Part shown: piece by piece, positions 42,634 to 50,950 of the stretch
Numbering within the stretch: position 1 is the first letter of the stretch
How the letters are laid out: every line of letters begins with the position of its first letter
Assembly: GCA_937941765.1 (NCBI GenBank)
Contig: CALDGQ010000044.1
Coordinates: forward strand, 17,857 to 81,856
Reading direction: 5' to 3'
Origin: an uncultured Saprospiraceae bacterium
GTDB lineage: Bacteria; Bacteroidota; Bacteroidia; Chitinophagales; Saprospiraceae
DNA: 64,000 bases
Notes under the pieces: generated by a model
The model's input: only the letters and a program-made list of their open reading frames with translations
The model's database searches: none
Told to the model about the DNA's origin: nothing
Program-made: the position numbers and the translations under genes

Positions 42634-43728
42634 ATGAACAGCTCAAAGAATTTATTAACGCTCTTTTTATCAGGAATGCTTTTGCTCAATGTAGCTAGTT
42701 GCACATTTGATAAAACCATTTCAACTATTGCAACTGATAAGAATGAAATTGCTGACGATGTCAATGTAAAGAAAAATGGAGTGGTCAAACCATTGGTTCC
42801 GCCTCAAAAATTTTATCAAGTTGAGCGGACTGTAACTGCTGGAGGTTACTTTGATTTTATTGATAATTTGCTGGTTCATTTAGATACTACGAATGCGCAT
42901 GAATTGGACGAATATGTGGTGATGCGTGCGAATCCGTGGTTGATCGATCGGTTAGCGAATACAGATTATTATATTACTGCTGCTGAAGGGAAATATATTG
43001 AAGATCCTAAATCGATTGAAATTTTATCTCCCGGCGACAGTTTGTTAATCCCAAATATTGAACAGACCAACGCATTACTTGAACGAATGGCAAATACTGT
43101 TATCGATGTCAACATTCCAGAATTTAAATTGTGGATAAAAGAAGGAGATGCTATTTTACATGAAGCCAATGTTCGTGTTGGAAAAAATACACAACGGTTT
43201 TTAGCAATGGCTGGTAGAGATGTAGATTTGAGAACACATCCAGGTGTTGGTACCATAACAAGAATTGCCCGTGATCCTGCATACATCAATCCAAGAAATA
43301 ACAAACGATATAAAGTGACGAAAAGAGATGATGGAAAAGTAACACAAATGCCTAGAATTCCATGGTTGGAACCAACAATCGGAGGACGACGTTTAGGACA
43401 ATTGATTCACCCGACAACCAATTTGGCAACCTTAGGAAAAGCATATTCGAATGGTTGTGTAGGTACTTCTGAGGCAACAGCTTGGTATATTTATTTTCAT
43501 GCACCGATAGGTACCAAAGTACAATTTAGATATGATCTAGAAGTTATTGAAGAATCAGGGGACACTACAAAGTTGAAAGATATTTATCCAGGATTCAAAG
43601 CAACCAAGAAAGTATATCCTGTTTACGCAGATGTTAATTCCTCCTTTTTGAAAAAGTTGTTTTCCAAAAAGGAGGAAACTTTTGATGCGGGAGATGTTTG
43701 TTATTGTGATGTGGGTTCCATCCTCTAA
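42634..43728 (+). CDS. L,D-transpeptidase (YkuD) lipoprotein
   Basis: 364 aa. Lipobox VASC (Cys23). A LysM-like or spacer region (about 90-145, with LANTDYY and LSPGDSLLIPN) precedes the YkuD domain (about 155-300). The active-site motif spans His259 in LIHPTT and Ser272-Asn-Gly-Cys275 in AYSNGCVG. It would form 3-3 crosslinks or attach proteins to peptidoglycan in the periplasm. The C-terminal residues VGSIL and the stop are encoded by the start of a dispersed repeat (43713), so the native C-terminus may have been replaced. Confidence 0.85.
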   Translation: MNSSKNLLTLFLSGMLLLNVASCTFDKTISTIATDKNEIADDVNVKKNGVVKPLVPPQKFYQVERTVTAGGYFDFIDNLLVHLDTTNAHELDEYVVMRANPWLIDRLANTDYYITAAEGKYIEDPKSIEILSPGDSLLIPNIEQTNALLERMANTVIDVNIPEFKLWIKEGDAILHEANVRVGKNTQRFLAMAGRDVDLRTHPGVGTITRIARDPAYINPRNNKRYKVTKRDDGKVTQMPRIPWLEPTIGGRRLGQLIHPTTNLATLGKAYSNGCVGTSEATAWYIYFHAPIGTKVQFRYDLEVIEESGDTTKLKDIYPGFKATKKVYPVYADVNSSFLKKLFSKKEETFDAGDVCYCDVGSIL

Positions 43729-43884
43729 TCCGCCAAAGGCGGATAGGCCCTACCTTAAAAAGGAAGGGTGGCGCGTGAGCACGTGAAAACGTAATTATTC
43801 GCGAGCTCAAGTACTCACGTCGCATCTCTTCCTTTTTTTAAAAGGTAAGGGACGTCCAGCTCTGCTGGTACAGGGATGGATCCA
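43713..43884. repeat. Cargo-less inverted pair of the dispersed hairpin element
   Basis: Left module (plus): GGGTTCCATCCTCT, stem-loop AATCCGCC-AAA-GGCGGAT, CCCTACCTT/AAGGAAGGGTGG. Right module (minus): GGATCCATCCCTGTACC, stem-loop CCAGC-AGA-GCTGG, CGTCCCTTACC/AAGGAAGAG. Between them are GCGTGAGCACGTG and GTACTCACG. It sits between convergent genes. Confidence 0.8.
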
Positions 43885-43890
43885 ACAAAC

Positions 43891-44589
43891 TCAAATATTA
43901 TGATGAAAACTCAACTGCATTTGATTTTTACCCCAATTATCAGTGGTTTGCCTCATGATTCCCAATTGTATTTTCATATTACTTTTAAGCATGTAACCTA
44001 GTGCTGCATAAAAACGATTTCGGTCAAAAATCTCAACAGAAGCATTGCTTCTAATTTTTCTTTGTCCATTAATAAATAATTCATTGTACAAAGACAAATA
44101 GATTGTGTTCTTTGTAAAGTCAGTGTTATTAATTGGGATAGTGAGGAATAAGTTGTATCGATATCGGGTTCTGAAATCTTGATTTTCAACAAACCGTTGT
44201 TCATATCGAAATCGGTGATTGGTGTAAATTCGCTTACCAAATTTTACTGGAAATAATGCTTCTTGATAGATTCTACTTTCACCGCTGGTTTCATCACTGT
44301 CACCAAAAGCGCCGGTTGTAATATTGCCATACCCGAGTGTTAATTTGACATTTGCATCTTTTGGTCGATAAGTAATACCACTTCGGATCAATAACTGTTC
44401 AAGGTCACCACCAATATTCCAATTTCGAAATTGTAAATCCCCTTGTATTCCCCATGGACCTTCTTTAAATTTTGCATCATAAAAATACATGTACCAGGCG
44501 CCCATTTGGTCTTCAAATTGTGCGGATAAAATATTAGGAGTAAGAATTCCTATCAGTCCAATTATTAGATATTTATACAATCGTCTCAT
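43891..44589 (-). CDS. DUF2490 outer-membrane beta-barrel protein
   Basis: 232 aa with a signal peptide (about 1-23, ending LSAQ). The rest is alternating amphipathic strands with aromatic girdles: WGIQGDLQFRNWNI, YRPKDANVKLTLGYGNI, HRFRYEQRFV, RYRYNLFLTIPI, YLSLYNELFI and a C-terminal strand QMQLSFHHNI. This fits DUF2490, a small outer-membrane barrel family of unknown role. RFRYEQRF is the family's best conserved segment. Read convergently with the L,D-transpeptidase. Confidence 0.8.
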   Translation of the reverse strand: MRRLYKYLIIGLIGILTPNILSAQFEDQMGAWYMYFYDAKFKEGPWGIQGDLQFRNWNIGGDLEQLLIRSGITYRPKDANVKLTLGYGNITTGAFGDSDETSGESRIYQEALFPVKFGKRIYTNHRFRYEQRFVENQDFRTRYRYNLFLTIPINNTDFTKNTIYLSLYNELFINGQRKIRSNASVEIFDRNRFYAALGYMLKSNMKIQLGIMRQTTDNWGKNQMQLSFHHNI

Positions 44590-44765
44590 TTCTCAATAAA
44601 TTTTTTGATTAAAATTATTAACTGCATTAAAGTAAATGAATTTTTTCTTTAAAAGTTTATAATTAATCTTAGAAATGTCTTCGAAAGTTACCCACTCTAA
44701 TCAACATAGTACCATAAAAAGTTTAAGAATCCTTAAAGGCTTCTCAAACTATTGATAGAATTTGA

Positions 44766-44773
44766 TAAATTTG
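44766..44773 (+). promoter_or_regulatory. Putative -7 element of the DPP4 gene
   Basis: TAAATTTG fits TAnnTTTG, 25 bases before the DPP4 start codon. A matching -33 box at standard spacing was not found. Confidence 0.4.
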
Positions 44774-44798
44774 AACACATAAATCAAAACAACAACCA

Positions 44799-46940
44799 AT
44801 GAGACTTCTAATCATCTTCACTACCACTTTATTATTTACTATCACCTCATTTGCACAAACAGAATTGACATTGGAAGATGCCATAATGGGACGTGCAAAA
44901 GGTTTGTATCCTGAACGTTTGAGTAACATGAACTGGAGTGGTGATGGCACCTCCATTCAATTTGCTTCACCAGATGGAAAATATATGGAAGTTATTTCTT
45001 TAGATGGAAAAATTATCGATAAAGGTATGACGGCCGAATCTATCGGAATTGGTACCGGTATCAAATTGGATAGAATGCCTAGACTTAAGTTTTTGGATAA
45101 AGAAACATTTACTTTCAGCCAAAAAGGAAAACACTACAAATATAACACTGCTTCTGCAACTGGAAAGTTAATCGCAACCACTCCTGAAGGGGCGGAAAAT
45201 GTTGACTTTGATGCGGCTAGTGGCAAGATGGCATATACAATGGAAAATAATCTGTACGTCATGAATGGAACTGCTGATCCAATTCAAGTGACCAAATTTG
45301 AAAACAAAAATATCGTCAGTGGTCAAGCGATTGCTCGTTATGAATTCGGAATTGGCAAAGGAACTTTTTGGTCACCTAATAATAACTTGTTAGCATTTTA
45401 TCAAAAAGATGAAACTGAAGTAACGGACTATCCAATCCTTGATATTTCAACAACACCAGGTACTTTGAAAAATGTCAAATATCCAATGGCAGGGCAGGGT
45501 AGTGAGTCCGCAAAAGTTGGGGTTTATAATACTAAAACGAAAAAGACTATTTATCTAGATGTGTCTGGACCAAAGGATCAGTATTTGACGAATGTTGGAT
45601 GGGGACCAGAGGAAAAATATGTCTACGTTGCCGTATTGAATCGTGGACAGGATTTTATGCAACTAAACAAGTATGAAGCGGAATCTGGAAAATTTGTAAA
45701 AACATTGTTTGAAGAAAAGCATGAGAAGTGGGTAGAGCCAGAAAAACCGATTTACTTCATGGAAGGAAATAAAAAGGAATTTTTGTGGATGAGTGAAAGA
45801 GATGGATTTATGCATGTATATAAGTACACAACCAAAGGAAAATTGAAAGGCCAGATTACGAAAGGTCGTTGGGTAGTCACTCAAATTCTTGGAACCAGCA
45901 AGGATGGAAACACCTTGTTTGTAAAAGGAACAGATGAAAGTGGTCTGAATATGTATGCGTATGCAGTTGATATGAAAACAGGAAGGAAAACACAATTATC
46001 TAAAAAAGATGGACAACACAATTATATCTTATCACCTAATAAAGATTACTTAATTGATGTTTATTCCAATTTGGAAACACCTTATGTGGCTGAAGTTGTG
46101 GATATGTCAGGAAAATTGATTCAAACGATTCGTACTTCAAAAAATCCTTTGGATGGACATACATTAGGTACCACTGAATTAATCAAAGTAAAAGCGGATG
46201 ATGGTACAACATTACATGGCCGTATCATGAAACCAAGTCATTTTGATGCTACCAAAAAATATCCAGTTTTGGTTTATGTCTATGGTGGACCACATGCACA
46301 GATGGTTTCGAATCGTTGGTTGGCAGGTGCGCCGCTTTGGATGCATTACATGGCGGAAAAAGGATACATCATTTTTACTTTGGATAATCGTGGTTCCAAA
46401 AATCGTGGATTTGAATTTGAAAATATCATCCATCGTCAATTAGGAGATGTGGAAATAAAAGATCAATTGGCTGGTGTCAAATATTTGAAGTCATTACCTT
46501 ACGTAGATAGTGATCGTATGGCAGTGCATGGTTGGAGTTACGGTGGTTTTATGACGACTTCGTTGATGTTACGCGAACCAGGTACTTTCAAAGTCGGTGT
46601 AGCTGGTGGACCTGTGACGGATTGGAAATTTTATGAAATCATGTATGGCGAACGTTACATGGACACACCAAGTGAAAATGAAGCTGGTTATGCAAAAGCA
46701 AGTTTGTTGAATAAAGCAGATCAGTTGGACGGAGACTTATTGTTAATTCACGGAACTGTTGATGATGTTGTTGTGATGCAACATAATTTAGCGCTCGTTC
46801 AAAAATTTGTGGAAGCTGGGAAGTTGATTGATTTTATGCCATATCCTGGTCATCCGCACAATGTGAGAGGGAAGGATCGGATTCATTTGATGAATAAGGT
46901 TTTGACTTATGTGGAGGAGAAGTTGCGGGTGGAGAATTGA
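44799..46940 (+). CDS. Dipeptidyl peptidase IV-type S9B peptidase
   Basis: 713 aa with a signal peptide (about 1-19, ending SFAQ). The beta-propeller domain (about 40-470) contains IARYEFGIGKGTFWSP, the bacterial DPP4 segment whose Glu binds the substrate N-terminus. The alpha/beta hydrolase has the nucleophile in VHGWSYGGFMT, Asp in IHGTVDDVV and His in PGHPHNVRG. It should release X-Pro or X-Ala dipeptides in the periplasm. Length fits DPP4 (~720 aa). Convergent with the 47.2-kb gene, with repeat DNA and a terminator between. Confidence 0.92.
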   Translation: MRLLIIFTTTLLFTITSFAQTELTLEDAIMGRAKGLYPERLSNMNWSGDGTSIQFASPDGKYMEVISLDGKIIDKGMTAESIGIGTGIKLDRMPRLKFLDKETFTFSQKGKHYKYNTASATGKLIATTPEGAENVDFDAASGKMAYTMENNLYVMNGTADPIQVTKFENKNIVSGQAIARYEFGIGKGTFWSPNNNLLAFYQKDETEVTDYPILDISTTPGTLKNVKYPMAGQGSESAKVGVYNTKTKKTIYLDVSGPKDQYLTNVGWGPEEKYVYVAVLNRGQDFMQLNKYEAESGKFVKTLFEEKHEKWVEPEKPIYFMEGNKKEFLWMSERDGFMHVYKYTTKGKLKGQITKGRWVVTQILGTSKDGNTLFVKGTDESGLNMYAYAVDMKTGRKTQLSKKDGQHNYILSPNKDYLIDVYSNLETPYVAEVVDMSGKLIQTIRTSKNPLDGHTLGTTELIKVKADDGTTLHGRIMKPSHFDATKKYPVLVYVYGGPHAQMVSNRWLAGAPLWMHYMAEKGYIIFTLDNRGSKNRGFEFENIIHRQLGDVEIKDQLAGVKYLKSLPYVDSDRMAVHGWSYGGFMTTSLMLREPGTFKVGVAGGPVTDWKFYEIMYGERYMDTPSENEAGYAKASLLNKADQLDGDLLLIHGTVDDVVVMQHNLALVQKFVEAGKLIDFMPYPGHPHNVRGKDRIHLMNKVLTYVEEKLRVEN

Positions 46941-46947
46941 GAATTTA

Positions 46948-47055
46948 ATTCACGCGCTGGTTCACGTACTGGTTCAACGGGGTTTACCCCATTGTAGACA
47001 ATGGGCTGAAGCCCGTTGAACCAGCGGGTGAGCGCGTGAGCTCGTGAGTGTGTGG
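46948..47055. repeat. Intergenic inverted-repeat element with nested hairpins
   Basis: GGTTCAACGGG (46971-46981) pairs with CCCGTTGAACC (47012-47022), enclosing GGGG-TTTA-CCCC and CCCATTGT-AGA-CAATGGG. The flanks CACGCGCTGGTTCACG and GCGGGTGAGCGCGTGAGCTC carry the same GTGAG-type words as the paired elements at 13.3, 43.7 and 48.9 kb. Confidence 0.7.
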
Positions 47056-47080
47056 ACGAAATGAGGTGATGATAGGACAA

Positions 47081-47142
47081 AAAAATATTGACGACCATTT
47101 TAGATGTACACGTTTTCATCCGTATTGGTCGTCAATATTTTT
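47081..47142. terminator. Bidirectional terminator between convergent genes
   Basis: Perfect 17-bp arms 47081-47097 / 47126-47142 (core ATATTGACGACCA) with a 28-base loop and A/T runs outside. Confidence 0.75.
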
Positions 47143-47172
47143 AATTTTTAATTTTCAATTTATAATAAAACC

Positions 47173-47685
47173 TCACTCTTTCTTCTTAATATCATAAACA
47201 AAGTAAAGCGACTCCCCTTGCCAAGGAATTGTTCTATACTGCTCTTTATATCTTAGTGTTACTTTTTGACCTTCCAGAGATTCTAGTTTTTTGTAAAGAA
47301 AATCTTCTTTCACAGAAAAATTCCAGATGTTTCCTAACATTCCTTCTTCACCAGTTTGGATGCCTCCGATATTGAGTTGACCTTCATTAGTTTTGAAAAC
47401 ATTTCCTTTCTTAGACATCTTAATCAAGATCCCTGTACGGGTCCCATCACTGTAAGTCCAAGTTGCAAAAAAGTAGTAGCCGACGCCTGCTAGTATTCCT
47501 AGGAAAAATAATCCAAGGACTAATTTCTTCAAAAAACTCTTCGTCTTTTTGACACCAGAATCAACTGTACTAGAGATGGAATCTTTGGTTTCTTGAATGC
47601 TTTCAGATATTTTTTCTTTGCGTTCAGAAAGTTCTTCGCTAATCTGATTTTTTTTCTCTTCGAATTCTTCTTTTAATGGACTCAT
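47173..47685 (-). CDS. Single-pass membrane protein with coiled-coil N-terminus
   Basis: 170 aa. The first ~50 residues are a highly charged coiled coil (EEFEEKKNQISEELSERKEK). One membrane helix follows (about 54-74) and then a ~95-residue domain with SDGTRTGILIKMSKKGNVFKTNEGQL. Similar proteins are common in Bacteroidota and are sometimes mislabelled 6-phosphogluconate dehydrogenase; nothing here supports a dehydrogenase. Topology suggests the C-terminal domain is in the periplasm. Function unknown. Confidence 0.7.
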   Translation of the reverse strand: MSPLKEEFEEKKNQISEELSERKEKISESIQETKDSISSTVDSGVKKTKSFLKKLVLGLFFLGILAGVGYYFFATWTYSDGTRTGILIKMSKKGNVFKTNEGQLNIGGIQTGEEGMLGNIWNFSVKEDFLYKKLESLEGQKVTLRYKEQYRTIPWQGESLYFVYDIKKKE

Positions 47686-47889
47686 AAGAATGAATTTTGA
47701 TTTTACTTTTTAAATTATATGTATAAAGGTAAATAAGAATATTAAATTCAGTTGATAAAAATCATCTATTATTTGTACCGATTGTATCATTATTGTGAAC
47801 TTTGAGCTATTTTGAGGGTGATTTTTTTACTATATTGCGAATCGAGCAAACCCAAAACATGCCGTGTTTATAAACAATAAACCTAACAG

Positions 47890-48900
47890 ATGAATTATCA
47901 GAAATTCTATCAGGAACGATTTTTTGACCAAATAGAAAAACGAAGCAAAAAAGGAACTTCCGCTTTGCACGAAATCATGGAAGTTTTAAATATCCAGAAA
48001 GGTGCAGTCTACAAAAGGATGAATGGAGACACGGCATTGACGGTGGGGGAGATGACACAATTGGCTCATCACTTCAAAATCTCTTTAGATTCTGTTTTTA
48101 ATGACAAACAATTTGTCTCATTCTTGCATCCATTTATGCAAACGGAAAAAGCAACGAGTCTGGAATTTTTCAAAGAGTTCACTATGTTTATGAATCCTTT
48201 GAAAAATAATAAAGGAGAAGAATTTACTTATCTCGCCAATGAATTGCCAGTCTTCTATTATTTCTCTCACAATTATATTTTCAATTTTGTTATCGCCGTT
48301 TGGAATCACTTGCATTGGGAAGACAATGAGTTGTGCATTGACGAAAGTATTGAATTCAAGGATGATGTCCAGGATATGAGAAGTACCATTGCGAAGTTGT
48401 ATTATGAACAACCCGTGACTGAAATTTGGAACTCCAATATGTTGAACAATTTATATCAGCAAATTATTTTTTGTGTCACCATCCGTGCTTTTAAAAATGA
48501 AGCGTTTATTGAAAAGTTGATTAAAGACATTGAAGACTTGATTAAGCATCTCAGAGAAATTGCATTGTCAGGTGTCAAGAATAAAAAAGGTTTGCAAACA
48601 GAATCTTCTGAATTGAAAATTTATCTAAATGATTTTGGAAATTATTTAAACATGGTTCAATATAGTTCTGAAAATGGAAGTGGTACTTTTATCGGTTATG
48701 ACTTCCCGCAGTTTTTGAGAACTTACAATAAGGACTTCTATAATTTTTCTAAGGATTGGTTGAATAAGATTAAAAAACGTTCCGTATTAATCAGTGGAGA
48801 AGGCTATCAATATCGAGAATTGTTTTTTATCAAAATGGAAAATGATTTTAAATATTTTAAGGAGCGAATTGAAAAGTTGATGGAGATTTATTATGTATAG
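47890..48900 (+). CDS. HTH-domain regulator-like protein with long helical C-terminus
   Basis: 336 aa. Residues ~20-80 (LHEIMEVLNIQKGAVYKRMNGDTALTVGEMTQLAHHFKISLD) fit an XRE-like helix-turn-helix: helix, AVYKRMNG recognition helix, then LTVGEM. The remaining ~250 residues are mostly helical and rich in aromatic and charged residues, with no known enzyme motif; they could be a ligand or dimer domain. It is probably a transcriptional regulator. The stop codon TAG directly abuts the dispersed repeat element at 48901. Confidence 0.65.
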   Translation: MNYQKFYQERFFDQIEKRSKKGTSALHEIMEVLNIQKGAVYKRMNGDTALTVGEMTQLAHHFKISLDSVFNDKQFVSFLHPFMQTEKATSLEFFKEFTMFMNPLKNNKGEEFTYLANELPVFYYFSHNYIFNFVIAVWNHLHWEDNELCIDESIEFKDDVQDMRSTIAKLYYEQPVTEIWNSNMLNNLYQQIIFCVTIRAFKNEAFIEKLIKDIEDLIKHLREIALSGVKNKKGLQTESSELKIYLNDFGNYLNMVQYSSENGSGTFIGYDFPQFLRTYNKDFYNFSKDWLNKIKKRSVLISGEGYQYRELFFIKMENDFKYFKERIEKLMEIYYV

Positions 48901-49097
48901 GTGAGTACGTGGGATCCATCCTCTAATCCGCCAAAAGCGGATAGGCCCTTGCCTTTTAAAAAAAAGGAAGGGGAGTACGTGAGTACATGAGTTCGTGAAT
49001 CAATCCGTAATTATGATGTTTAAATTTTACTAGAAATGTACTCGCGTACTCCAGCGTAACACTCCTCCTTTGGCGGATTAGAAGGTGGATCCTTCGA
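48901..49097. repeat. Cargo-less inverted pair of the dispersed hairpin element
   Basis: Left module: GTGAGTACGTGGGATCCATCC, TCT, stem-loop AATCCGCC-AAAA-GCGGAT, then CCCTTGCCTTTT/AAAAGGAAGGGGAG and GTACGTGAGTACATGAGTTC. Right module (partial, minus): GAAGGATCCACCTTCTAATC, CGCCAAAGGAGGAG, with GAGTACGCGAGTAC on its inner side. It lies between convergent genes. Confidence 0.8.
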
Positions 49098-49106
49098 AAC
49101 AAGCGT

Positions 49107-49529
49107 CTAATCCACTAAAACGCGCTCCACCCACAAATGCACCTTCTCCAAAATAAACCCAAACACCATCCAAAAAGGAAAATAATCTAACCGAATGTAG
49201 CCGGAAACATTCCAAGCATTCGAATAGGCCCAAGGGCAACTTCCAGTCGTGATATCCAATATGAATCCTGCAATATATTCTATGATGAAAATGCCAATCA
49301 TGTAAGCAATTAACCGACCAATTAAAGGTAATTTTTTTACCAAATTATATCCGATTGGAATTAAAAAAGCAGCGGAGCCATATATGAAAATCATCCAAAC
49401 ATATGAATGACCTTCTAATCGAAGTAGTTCGGAAGTGGTATAACTATTATCTAGAAATTTTGAAAATGCAGTGAAATGAATTTCGGTGGTGACACCAAGA
49501 CAAGCAAAAATTAAGAAACGGATGAGCAT
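49107..49529 (-). CDS. CmpB-like membrane protein (putative ABC transporter type IV)
   Basis: 140 aa with four membrane helices. The region YIAGFILDITTGSCPWAYS, the NVSGYIRLDYFPFWMVFGF segment and the position of W/Y/D residues match the small CmpB (PF06541) membrane family, whose members are annotated as putative ABC transporter permeases without firm evidence. No ATPase gene is next to it. Inner-membrane location is clear; the role is unknown. Confidence 0.55.
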   Translation of the reverse strand: MLIRFLIFACLGVTTEIHFTAFSKFLDNSYTTSELLRLEGHSYVWMIFIYGSAAFLIPIGYNLVKKLPLIGRLIAYMIGIFIIEYIAGFILDITTGSCPWAYSNAWNVSGYIRLDYFPFWMVFGFILEKVHLWVERVLVD

Positions 49530-49645
49530 AGTATTAGTAATAAGTATGAAGTATAAAATAAAGTACTGTACGATTATGAATTTGCAAAGGTGCTGTAGAA
49601 AGTTTGCCGTGTACTTATTACTATATTCTTCCTACTTTTTACTAT

Positions 49646-50401
49646 TTATTTCACCAAAGTAAAACTTCCAAAAACACCAGCATCCTTATAACCTTGATTC
49701 TTATCTTCTCCTGGAATAAAAATAGAGCCAATAAAATTTTCTCGACTTTCGCTGGTATCATTATCACAATAAGCGATGGCGAATCCTATTTCTTTTCCTT
49801 CTTCTAATTTAACAGGAGTATTGGGTTGATCATAAACAAAAGTGTCGTCAAAAACTTTCATTTTCATTTCCCAAGTATAGATATCACCATTTTTAGTTCG
49901 GATGGTTTCGACATGGTCATTATAGTAGTGTGGCATTTCATCGATTCCATAATCAGCTACTTTGTAATCTAAGCCGATGTGATAAGCAAAAGCATTGTAA
50001 CTTTTTAAGTGATCTCCTTTTGAGCGATCTTCATCTATAAAAATTTCGACACAATCATCGTCCCAATATCTATTCAATCCATCAGGATAAATATCTATCA
50101 ACTGATCATCACGAATTTCAGTAATGATGTAAATAAAATCAGTGGTCCACCTTAGTTTAAATTTTCCAGTAAAATCCTCAGGTGTGTAATCAGGACCGAT
50201 CCATTTTTGATTCATCGGTTGCCAATCAATTCCTGTCCAACAAGCATCGCTGGCCAAACCATCTATAGTTGGCGGATTTTCGGTGAAGCGTAGAGGAGTC
50301 GTATTAGGATCGAGTGGGGTTGATTTATCTTTGCAACTGTATATTGTTATAAAAATAAGACAAATTACAATTGTGTATAAAAATTGATTGCAAGTTTTCA
50401 T
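49646..50401 (-). CDS. Lipoprotein with family 9-like carbohydrate-binding domain
   Basis: 251 aa. Lipobox IYSC (Cys23). The rest is one beta-sandwich: PPTIDGLASDACWTGIDW, LRWTTDFIYIITEIRDDQ, RYWDDDCVEIFIDEDRS, YTWEMKMKVFDD and GKEIGFAIAYCDND. These are the successive strands of the CBM9/DOMON-like fold, with the acidic calcium-site residues in DDDCVEIFID. It probably binds sugars or is part of a surface glycan- or redox-related complex. Its start is 31 bases after the stop of the MORN-repeat gene upstream, and a di-heme cytochrome lies beyond, so the three may be co-transcribed. Confidence 0.8.
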   Translation of the reverse strand: MKTCNQFLYTIVICLIFITIYSCKDKSTPLDPNTTPLRFTENPPTIDGLASDACWTGIDWQPMNQKWIGPDYTPEDFTGKFKLRWTTDFIYIITEIRDDQLIDIYPDGLNRYWDDDCVEIFIDEDRSKGDHLKSYNAFAYHIGLDYKVADYGIDEMPHYYNDHVETIRTKNGDIYTWEMKMKVFDDTFVYDQPNTPVKLEEGKEIGFAIAYCDNDTSESRENFIGSIFIPGEDKNQGYKDAGVFGSFTLVK

Positions 50402-50432
50402 GTTCTAAAGATACATTTTTACCTGTGCAATT

Positions 50433-50921
50433 TTAAAATTTTTCTGAAATCAAATTACCCATATTGTATTTAGAGGCACGTTTGACAGCACCTTCTTTAG
50501 TCCATTCATTATTGTTGCCATGAAGCACGCCGCTTTTGTAATTGATTTCAGAAGCTTTTTTTCCATTGTCGTAATAGCGAATGCAAATTCCATGAGGTAA
50601 TCCTTCTTTGAAATATTCTTCTCTTGATAGTTTTCCATTGCTAAAAAATCCCCATCTTTTTAAGATCCTTCCTTTTTCAATAATGTAAAGCGTGCAAGTT
50701 TCATTGCCGTCCAAGTGTTTGACAGCAGTTCCTGTGAAGTGTTTGTTGTTGATTTTATAAATAAAAGGTTGACTTTCGGCAATTCTTTCAGTAGTCAAAT
50801 CGGATAAAAGCAGATCACCAGAACAAAGCTCTGATGTTTGGATTTGTAATTGAGCAGATAATGTAGTTGCTAGGAATAAAAATAGCAAGCAAATTGTTAT
50901 GGATATGTATCTGTTTCTCAT
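50433..50921 (-). CDS. Exported MORN-variant (YwqK-like) repeat protein
   Basis: 162 aa with a signal peptide (about 1-23, ending LSAQ). The second half carries MORN-variant repeats: FFSNGKLSREEYFKEGLPHG, IRYYDNGKKASEINYKSGVLHG and EWTKEGAVKRASKYNMG. Such repeats form curved beta sheets that bind proteins or lipids. The YwqK antitoxin label used for similar proteins is not supported by the neighbours. It lies between the di-heme cytochrome and the CBM9-like lipoprotein, with gaps of 29-31 bases. Confidence 0.75.
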   Translation of the reverse strand: MRNRYISITICLLFLFLATTLSAQLQIQTSELCSGDLLLSDLTTERIAESQPFIYKINNKHFTGTAVKHLDGNETCTLYIIEKGRILKRWGFFSNGKLSREEYFKEGLPHGICIRYYDNGKKASEINYKSGVLHGNNNEWTKEGAVKRASKYNMGNLISEKF

Positions 50922-50950
50922 AGTAGGGATATTTTAAACTGTTTATGGAT

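Noticed and set aside
50433..50921. YwqK antitoxin of a toxin-antitoxin pair
   Set aside because: The protein has a signal peptide and its neighbours are exported proteins; no toxin gene is present.
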